Shown here: positions 63,901 to 64,000 of the stretch, piece after piece
Layout of the letters: every line of letters starts with the position of its first letter
Position numbering within the stretch: the first letter of the stretch is position 1
From: Perlucidibaca aquatica
Lineage (GTDB): Bacteria; Pseudomonadota; Gammaproteobacteria; Pseudomonadales; Moraxellaceae
Length of the DNA stretch: 64,000 nucleotides
Direction of reading: 5' to 3'
Assembly (NCBI RefSeq): GCF_001676655.1
Contig: NZ_LZDB01000002.1
Location: 1,523,344 to 1,587,343 of the forward strand
Position numbers and translations under genes: made by a program
Notes under the pieces: generated by a model
Databases searched by the model: none
What the model saw: only the letters and a program-made list of their open reading frames with translations
What the model was told of the DNA's origin: nothing

Positions 63901-64000
63901 TTTCAGCCTTCACCCCAATTTTGCCCAGTAGCGACTTTAGGATGCTGCCGATTGTCACCGAGTTCTTGGCGGTGAGGCTGATGTCGCCGGCCGTTGTGCT
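60980..64000 (-). CDS. Very large beta-repeat surface protein (FHA-like), N-terminus outside window
   Basis: An open frame runs from the right edge (64000) to a TAA at 60980 (1006 residues visible); no start is evident and the same repeat pattern crosses the edge. The protein is built of short beta repeats such as GDITLTA, GNVTLTA and GDIALKT, is rich in Thr, Ala, Asp, Asn and Val and has no Cys. This fits filamentous-haemagglutinin-like beta-helix adhesins. The last 90 residues differ (GWIIDVSGDNVDLPRIQ ... NGEWIFRL) and may be a C-terminal cap. No secretion partner is in the window. Confidence 0.85.
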   Translation of the reverse strand, partial: STTAGDISLTAKNSVTIGSILKSLLGKIGVKAETGSITTEGDAPISATKDVTLLADTDIVIDDTIATTEGNVSLTATKGSITLNDNLSTSSTATRDATSGKFAAGNVMLTAKTDVTQNADILVKNGDVSVTATEGNLKMTTGKKTDITNAGNIVYSAGKQIDSEILATKLGDITLTAGTDLLANNTITTQGGAVKLTATAGKIDTDIDAAISATKDVTLTADTNITVGDAVSTTAGDIALKTAKGFVTLNDTLTTNATAARVDGTFADGNITVDAATSITQNADITLNKGDLTLTANAGDLLQNANSKLNEGNALLTAKATTGANPTGGNITMRDAGANNSPAATRIDVASGNVTLTADNNINVAALSVADANTVTLKATNGAITGQTNTTLHVQAGTLDAAAKTGIGNALRTSLNKLIAKVTGTGDINIEETNAIELTQVSTNSGTFNLKAGDDVLARDVAINGSATFDVKGKLTTAVATSDPMTSAGQIAAKDLTVTAEDGVNISTAVDRADVVLSKKGGIVISEADSITLERLSTTDGDIEATSAGTPTSPSTMTVKRVVAGGETSTATLTSTTGSIVQAADVTAPAVTASSTVLSASSGIGTQTSPTSTSPLTLQTDTLKATSTSGDIVLAQNGALALDEVSTSGNINLAITGGGLTGATGMPNSLTGNQVKVTAQGAVFINTNAGSLLDIDTTGDIAVVEKDGVTRANLTAANVSATSTTGDLGIGSIVATDANGAVTLVATTGAILDADNDDATKPVINITAQSLNATAAQGIGRAGQVLETAIGTLTAKATQSGGVFFNNPGSFIVASVTANGGDIALQTSETLTQTGPVSTSGSGDITVSGQTVTMTPTASTQAGSGTINYSATNAVTISSLVAKTGLGGGAVTVKAPTVNTVNTGRPNITGWIIDVSGDNVDLPRIQLLIGEQGLESALIKQGFQVVGGTLANSRQFMEQILMPLQVEGNLPVNGALSRGLSPVSAPQLNTYNGFTEQLNGEWIFRL
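63065..63878 (-). repeat. Duplicated ~498-base unit inside the repeat protein gene
   Basis: Matching segments begin at 63878 and 63379 (minus strand), 498 bases (166 codons) apart. Both encode DAxISATKDVTL followed by similar order: TLNDxL, AAGNV/ADGNI, QNADI. At DNA level ACGTCTTTTGTCGCGCT is identical in both. The similarity is clear for about 105 residues, then loosens. Confidence 0.75.

Overview
The window looks like chromosomal DNA of a GC-rich gammaproteobacterium, probably in or near the Pseudomonadales. This is inferred from gene order and family content. The backbone order leuS-lptE-holA-proA-nadD-rsfS-rlmH-mrdA-rodA-mltB-rlpA, followed by dacC-ybeD-lipB, is the classic gammaproteobacterial cell-wall/lipoate block. 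A DcaP-type porin, a CrbS/CrbR-acs acetate module and a PA2778/PA2779-type pair point the same way. I see no rRNA, tRNA, CRISPR array, intact insertion sequence or prophage.

Layout. 1-1.3 kb: end-truncated DUF218 membrane protein and a small RelE/ParE-type toxin-antitoxin pair. 1.4-16.1 kb: leucyl-tRNA synthetase, LPS assembly (lptE), DNA polymerase III delta (holA), a thioesterase, two genes on the opposite strand, proline and NAD synthesis (proA, nadD), ribosome factors (rsfS, rlmH) and the rod-shape/peptidoglycan genes (mrdA, rodA, mltB, rlpA). 16.1-32.4 kb: a complete nitrate assimilation island. It holds nirD, nirB, the nitrate reductase nasA and its FAD reductase on the minus strand; a divergent NarK-type transporter and a PP2C-kinase fusion on the plus strand; and an ABC nitrate importer (nrtABD) with a porin under an ANTAR regulator (nasT). 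The island sits between rlpA and dacC, which are neighbours in relatives.

32.5-34.6 kb: dacC-ybeD-lipB. 34.7-43 kb: acetate control, with a CrbS-type transporter/histidine kinase, an FAD oxidoreductase-methyltransferase pair, the CrbR-type regulator and acs. 43-50.6 kb: DcaP porin, a PH-domain membrane protein, a bile-acid/sodium symporter-family transporter, sthA, lipA (about 13 kb from lipB), an unknown gene and the PA2778/PA2779-type pair. 50.7-60.9 kb: hydrolases, hotdog proteins, yajQ, an AraC regulator, slyX, uup, an acetoacetate decarboxylase-like protein, a HigBA-type toxin-antitoxin pair, an AarF/UbiB kinase, hemE and a small lipoprotein. 61-64 kb: the C-terminal part of a very large repetitive surface protein that runs off the right edge.

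Most notable is the regulatory wiring of the nitrate island. Two near-identical sigma-54 promoters stand back to back between the reductase operon and the transporter, with an NtrC-like box between their -24 elements. A third sigma-54 promoter precedes nrtA. Its leader contains an ANTAR-type hairpin (hexaloop AACGGC) whose 3' arm is also the 5' arm of a strong intrinsic terminator, so the two structures exclude each other. This predicts nitrogen-limitation control of the whole island plus a nitrate-responsive antitermination step only on the ABC importer/porin operon. The individual mechanisms are known from other bacteria; their combination here is read from sequence.
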